64,000 nucleotides of DNA from Bog-950 sp035299425 (GTDB lineage: Bacteria; Bacteroidota; Bacteroidia; Chitinophagales; LD1). Where the stretch lies: positions 29,964 through 93,963 of the forward strand of contig DATGWP010000202.1 of assembly GCA_035299425.1 (NCBI GenBank), in the 5' to 3' direction. The notes beneath the pieces are model-generated. The model did not search any database and was not told the DNA's origin. It was given only the letters and a program-made list of their open reading frames with translations. Numbering within the stretch: position 1 is the first letter of the stretch; every line of letters starts with the position of its first letter. The position numbers and the translations under genes were made by a program. This document shows positions 61,201-64,000 of this stretch, piece after piece.

Positions 61201-61888
61201 TACGCCGTTCAACGGGCCTTATACTTATAGCATTGATAACGGCATAGGCCAGTACTCGGGCGATTTTTATAACATCTCTGCCGGCGACCACATTATAACT
61301 GCTACCAGCTACAATAACTGCGTAACCAATATACCCGTGCTTGTATTAGAGCCACTGCCAATAGTGGTAGATGTAGTGCCCGACACGGTGCGCCTGCCTT
61401 TGGGCCAGGGCCAGCAAGTGCAGGTAACCTACATAAATGCCAATGCACCGGTTACCTATGCCTGGACTCCGGAACTGGGACTTAGCTGCACCGACTGCCC
61501 GAACCCAACTGTTAACCCATTTACCGAGCAGGATTACGTAATAACCGTAAGCATGGTTAATGGCTCGGCTACATGCTATGGCTCGGCTACCTTACACGCC
61601 GAAGTAACCAAACCGCTACCGGTGTTTGTGCCTAACTCTTTCTCGCCAAATGGCGATGGCAACAACGACTTGTTTCAGATATACGGGCAGAGTATTAAGA
61701 GTATAGACCTGAAAATATTTAACCGCTGGGGCGAGTTGGTGTACGAAAGCAACAACCAGTTTGGCGGATGGGATGGCACCTATAAAGGACAAATGCAATT
61801 GCCTTCGGTATTTACATATGCTACTAAAGTGGTTTTTTTAGATGACACTAACACCAGCCTCAAAGGTACTGTTACGCTATTAAGATAA
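58232..61888 (+). CDS. large T9SS-secreted protein with SprB-like repeats and gliding-motility C-terminal domain
   Basis: About 1218 residues from ATG at 58232 (a TTG 6 nt earlier is in frame). Signal peptide RILYYHRIALSIICVLGLAAA. Residues about 60-290 form a unique beta domain (LPFTFCFYGNSYTQAIIGAN is typical of a lectin-like/nidogen-type segment). After an Ig-like stretch come about eight SprB-type repeats of roughly 75-80 residues, each opening with a VSCxGxxNGxA-type motif (VSCFGSNNGEAFAY, VSCAGGSNGTATI, VSCFGGSDGAVTV) and containing YxWSxxxT and GxYTVTVTDxxGCTA. The end (PNSFSPNGDGNNDLFQI, IFNRWGELVYES) is a type B T9SS sorting domain. It is probably a surface adhesin used in gliding or attachment. 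Confidence 0.88.
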   Translation: MRILYYHRIALSIICVLGLAAAKAQPGCPDVNAGTDVSLPCGTNCANLTATAFQTGATTSYTASSIPYAPPFPFTGGTQIIINTDDIWSSVITLPFTFCFYGNSYTQAIIGANGLVSFNIADAGLRCEWDFSSPIPTPGPPPAGIYNNSINGAFHDMDPSVGTLVTFFPPTFSYPANINYAVLGTAPCRTFVVNFSTVPLYSCTSLQTTQQIVMYETTNVIEVYIKDKPACPGWNSGNSVIGIQNIDGTAGVTPPNRNTGNWSASNEAWRFTPTGPSIVALSWFQGATQIGTGSTISVCPGSNTTYTAQAVYTPCAGGTPVVVTDDVTVTLAGALQAGIDSSHDVSCFGSNNGEAFAYASTTNAGLTYGWADGATTLTRTGLAPGTYIFTATDASNCVRADTVIINQPAQLTANVPNASQTNCAGTGTGVLVAGRAGGTAPYTFVWNSSPVQNDSILDNVAAGTYTVTVTDSEGCTAQASGTLTINTGGNNVTLGAPVITQPLCNGGNNGSIAATATGGSGAYNYVWSNAQTTATATGLTQGQYSVTVDDGAGCTAAGTYNVGEPTPLVIDPANITNIGCGGAAAGAITANASGATPNYTFSWVQQSTNQALSGQTINNLGADNYNLTVTDANGCSATAAYTITSVPPLTFTQSQTEVSCAGGSNGTATITITTGTAPYSYNWNGNGPTANATLTGISAGVVNVTVADLNCTATATFTITEPTPVTISTINQTAVSCFGGSDGAVTVAASGGTPGTSTTPYTYLWSTTPAQTNPTATGLAEAPVTVIAADANNCTASQTYTPTQPTELIASADATDATCFMAPNGSAEVNATGGQLPYSYLWSDNQTTKLAMGLVAGTYTVVVTDGSGCTATASDVVSEPSDLLIATSATPVKCVGEANGTITVVANGGVSPYTYVATPDGANFIYPTDSVILGLAIGTYTVIVSDSFGCTKTVQAVVPNATLDNFTTSTDSTSCYGTDYNDGGAHVISTTPFNGPYTYSIDNGIGQYSGDFYNISAGDHIITATSYNNCVTNIPVLVLEPLPIVVDVVPDTVRLPLGQGQQVQVTYINANAPVTYAWTPELGLSCTDCPNPTVNPFTEQDYVITVSMVNGSATCYGSATLHAEVTKPLPVFVPNSFSPNGDGNNDLFQIYGQSIKSIDLKIFNRWGELVYESNNQFGGWDGTYKGQMQLPSVFTYATKVVFLDDTNTSLKGTVTLLR

Positions 61889-61922
61889 CTATACCCAACG
61901 GGAGGCACCGGGCAGCGTTGGT

Positions 61923-62690
61923 TTATTTAACGCTCTTTTTACGCATCTTAATATTTATCAGCTCTACTATCAGCGAGAAGAATACTGCTACATAAATAAA
62001 GGCCTTGTTTACGTGTATATCAAAGCCTTCCAGTATCAGTGTAAAGCCTATTAGTATCAAAAACGAAAGGGCCAGCATTTGCAGCGTAGGGTACTTGTTA
62101 ACCACATTGCTTATTACGCCGCTAAAGCGCATCATTATCAGCATAGAAATAACCACCGCAAATATCATCACCATTACGTGCTTGGATAAACCAATGGCCG
62201 TAAGTATAGAATCGAAAGAGAACACTATGTCAATCAGAATTATCTGAATAATAACAGCCGAAAAAACTGCTTTGGCTTTTACTACTTTTTCTTCGTGAGA
62301 ACCTCCAACTTTTTCGTGAATTTCGGAGGTGGATTTAGCAATAAGAAACAGACCACCTATCATTAATATTAAATCTTTAACGCTAACAGCAGCGGCAGCA
62401 CCCGGTTCGTGAACCCCCATTTGCTCTAACAATCCTTCAATTGGCAAATGGAAAATAGGCTCGGTTAAGCCAATAATGTACGATATAAAGCATAACAGTA
62501 CAATACGCACTGCCAATGCACAACCCAGGCCAATAGTGCGGGCTTTTTTCTGCTGATCTGTTGGTAGCTTGTTAGCTACCAGCGAAATAAAAATCACGTT
62601 ATCTACCCCCAGAATAATCTCAAGAAAGGTAAGTGTAAGCAAGCTTACCCATGTAGCGGGCTGCGTAAAAATTTGAATATCGAAATCCAT
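61923..62690 (-). CDS. TerC family integral membrane protein
   Basis: A 255-residue protein with about 7 membrane segments. The family signature is LTLTFLEIILGVDNVIFISLVAN, with the charged E and D in the first membrane region. A second FSFDSILTAIGLS motif (with Asp) follows near the middle, as in other TerC proteins. Members are linked to tellurite resistance and, more generally, to metal (Mn2+) export at the membrane. It is convergent with the SprB-like gene. The MFS transporter gene lies 156 bp upstream on the same strand. Confidence 0.93.
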   Translation of the reverse strand: MDFDIQIFTQPATWVSLLTLTFLEIILGVDNVIFISLVANKLPTDQQKKARTIGLGCALAVRIVLLCFISYIIGLTEPIFHLPIEGLLEQMGVHEPGAAAAVSVKDLILMIGGLFLIAKSTSEIHEKVGGSHEEKVVKAKAVFSAVIIQIILIDIVFSFDSILTAIGLSKHVMVMIFAVVISMLIMMRFSGVISNVVNKYPTLQMLALSFLILIGFTLILEGFDIHVNKAFIYVAVFFSLIVELINIKMRKKSVK

Positions 62691-62846
62691 AGTGGGGGCG
62701 AAAATATAAAAACGCGCAGATTGGAAGCCTGTAACCTTTATAAAAGCGAATTATATATCTGGTAAATGCCTTTTGCAGGCTGGTATTCAGGCTCTCGAGC
62801 TGTTTGGGCAATCGCAAAACGCTTTTCTTCCGCTTTATCCGTTTGC

Positions 62847-64000
62847 CTACACAGCTTCTATTTCGCGGTATTGAGTATATACCAATGCTGCTCCCAAACA
62901 CAATACAGCGCCTACAATTCCGCTAAGGCGCAAACCTAAATCATTGCCTGGGTCTTTGCCATACAAGGTTAGCATGGCAAACACCATAATGCCCAGCGTT
63001 TGCCCGAATTTTTGAAACAAGGCCCGCATACCAAAATACATACCCTCGTTATTCTGCCCGGTGCGCCGGGTATCTTCGTGGGCTATATCGGCTATTACCG
63101 TGTTGGGCAAAATACCTATAAACGCATCGGGGATACCAAACACTACCATCAGCATTACGCCTTGCGCCACCATGCCAAACGGGAAATTCCCGAGGTTATA
63201 AATACAGCCAAATACGGCTACCATACCCAGAAAACACAATATCATCATCCGCTTTTTACTGAATTTTTTTTCGGCCATGTTTACTACGGGGTAAAAAATT
63301 AAGGTAACCACCACCATTACACCCATTAAAATAGTACCGGTGCTTTCTTCCAGTAGAAGCAGCGACCGGGTGTAATACATTAAACCGGTGGTTATAATAC
63401 CTATGCTCATAAAGTAAGCGCTATCGGTAATAGCAAACACCAGAAAATTGCGGTTGCGCAAGGCCTTACCCAACGATGTAAGTATAGACTCTTCGTTAAC
63501 TGCCGGCCGGCAATATTTTTTCTCGCTAATGGCAAAGGCCGGCAGGGCCATAGCAAAAGCGCCTATTACATTCATAAGTATAATGGCGTATTGCAGGCTT
63601 TGCATGCGCGATGTAAGAGCCAGAGTGCTGGCAAAAAAATCGGCGAACATGGGCGTAACGGCGCTAAACGCAGCACCTATAATAAAACCGGTAGACTGGG
63701 CGGTGCTCAGGTGCATTTTGCCGCCCTCGTAATGGCCCAGCTCGGCTATTAGCGCATTGTGTGGAATAACATACATGCCAAAAAAGAAATAGTAGAACAA
63801 CTGTATACCGCTTAGCCAGAATATATTGCTGGTGCTTTCGCCATGTACCGGCGGAAAGAAAAGCAGGATGGCAAAAACACTCATAGGCAGCACCGACCAG
63901 CGCATAAGCGGAATGCGCCGCCCTAATGGGTTCTTACTACTATCGCTGTATTGCGCAATCAGTGGATCCACTACTGCATCGAACAAACGCCCACCCGCCA
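62847..64000 (-). CDS. MFS transporter, GPH (glycoside-pentoside-hexuronide) type, 5' end outside window
   Basis: The last about 384 residues of a polytopic transporter. The frame stays open to the right edge (hand translation of the edge gives AGGRLFDAVVDPLIAQYSD), so the start is missing. That segment matches the GPH/Suf-type loop, including GRRIPLMRW right after it. At least 10 membrane segments remain. It probably imports a sugar or glycoside with a cation. The exact substrate is unknown. Confidence 0.85.
   Translation of the reverse strand, partial: AGGRLFDAVVDPLIAQYSDSSKNPLGRRIPLMRWSVLPMSVFAILLFFPPVHGESTSNIFWLSGIQLFYYFFFGMYVIPHNALIAELGHYEGGKMHLSTAQSTGFIIGAAFSAVTPMFADFFASTLALTSRMQSLQYAIILMNVIGAFAMALPAFAISEKKYCRPAVNEESILTSLGKALRNRNFLVFAITDSAYFMSIGIITTGLMYYTRSLLLLEESTGTILMGVMVVVTLIFYPVVNMAEKKFSKKRMMILCFLGMVAVFGCIYNLGNFPFGMVAQGVMLMVVFGIPDAFIGILPNTVIADIAHEDTRRTGQNNEGMYFGMRALFQKFGQTLGIMVFAMLTLYGKDPGNDLGLRLSGIVGAVLCLGAALVYTQYREIEAV

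Overview
The window reads as a chromosomal segment of a Bacteroidota bacterium, most like the Chitinophagales/Sphingobacteriales side of the phylum. The support is: several very large secreted proteins ending in type IX secretion system (T9SS) sorting domains (gliding-motility type B and type A forms); a PorP/SprF-type outer-membrane protein; two CarboxypepD_reg/plug TonB receptors; HI0933-like, DUF3109 and BASS-type genes; and repeated TAnnTTTG -7 promoter elements in place of E. coli-like promoters. No phage, transposase, CRISPR array, rRNA or tRNA was seen. Most of the window is ordinary housekeeping and envelope biology separated by many short hairpin repeats.

Layout. 1-2.8 kb (minus): 2-oxoglutarate:ferredoxin oxidoreductase beta (cut by the left edge) and alpha, plus a dicluster ferredoxin. 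3.0-3.8 kb (plus): two tandem small secreted proteins resembling a detached GldM C-terminal domain. 3.9-13.5 kb (minus): a surface-adhesin cluster of a small secreted protein, a 2554-residue Ig-repeat adhesin and a PorP/SprF-OmpA fusion. 13.7-15.9 kb (minus): an M43 metalloprotease with a T9SS tail. 16.2-26.5 kb (plus): ybeY, mnmG (preceded by two parS-like sites), an Ig-like lipoprotein, gamma-carbonic anhydrase, idi, an O-methyltransferase, a LysM glucosaminidase, msrA, hpt and an HI0933-type flavoprotein. 26.6-27.5 kb: two mini-glucosaminidases that appear to lack any AUG/GUG/UUG start. 27.6-35.3 kb (minus): two TonB receptors flanking a T9SS-exported esterase. 35.4-39.9 kb: a membrane protein convergent with an Hsp70-like protein and its GrpE-like partner.

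40.1-51.7 kb: an asparaginase-domain protein, two lipocalin-like lipoproteins, an alkaline-phosphatase-superfamily enzyme, TraB/GumN, DUF3109, a class A PBP with an RsmI-type methyltransferase, a lipoprotein, a TauD-like dioxygenase, a BASS transporter and a flippase-like membrane protein. 51.7-54.8 kb (minus): an ArnT-like glycosyltransferase, phosphatidylserine decarboxylase and an L,D-transpeptidase. 54.8-55.4 kb: a gene-free AT-rich region with five DnaA-box-like 9-mers, the best replication-origin candidate here. 55.4-64 kb: nadD, two unknown genes, a second large T9SS type B protein with SprB-like repeats, TerC and an MFS transporter cut by the right edge.

How it fits together. The origin candidate at 55 kb and three parS-like palindromes (16.7 kb twice, 52.1 kb) together suggest an origin-proximal region. 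The T9SS cargo, the SprF-like protein and the GldM-C-like proteins point to a gliding or surface-adhesion lifestyle. Five genes have a -7-like box ending only 4-7 nt before the start codon, which suggests leaderless mRNAs. No single clearly new machine is evident. The strongest candidates for something undescribed are the non-AUG tandem mini-glucosaminidases, the Hsp70/GrpE-like/membrane-protein locus, and the covarying double-hairpin repeat family.
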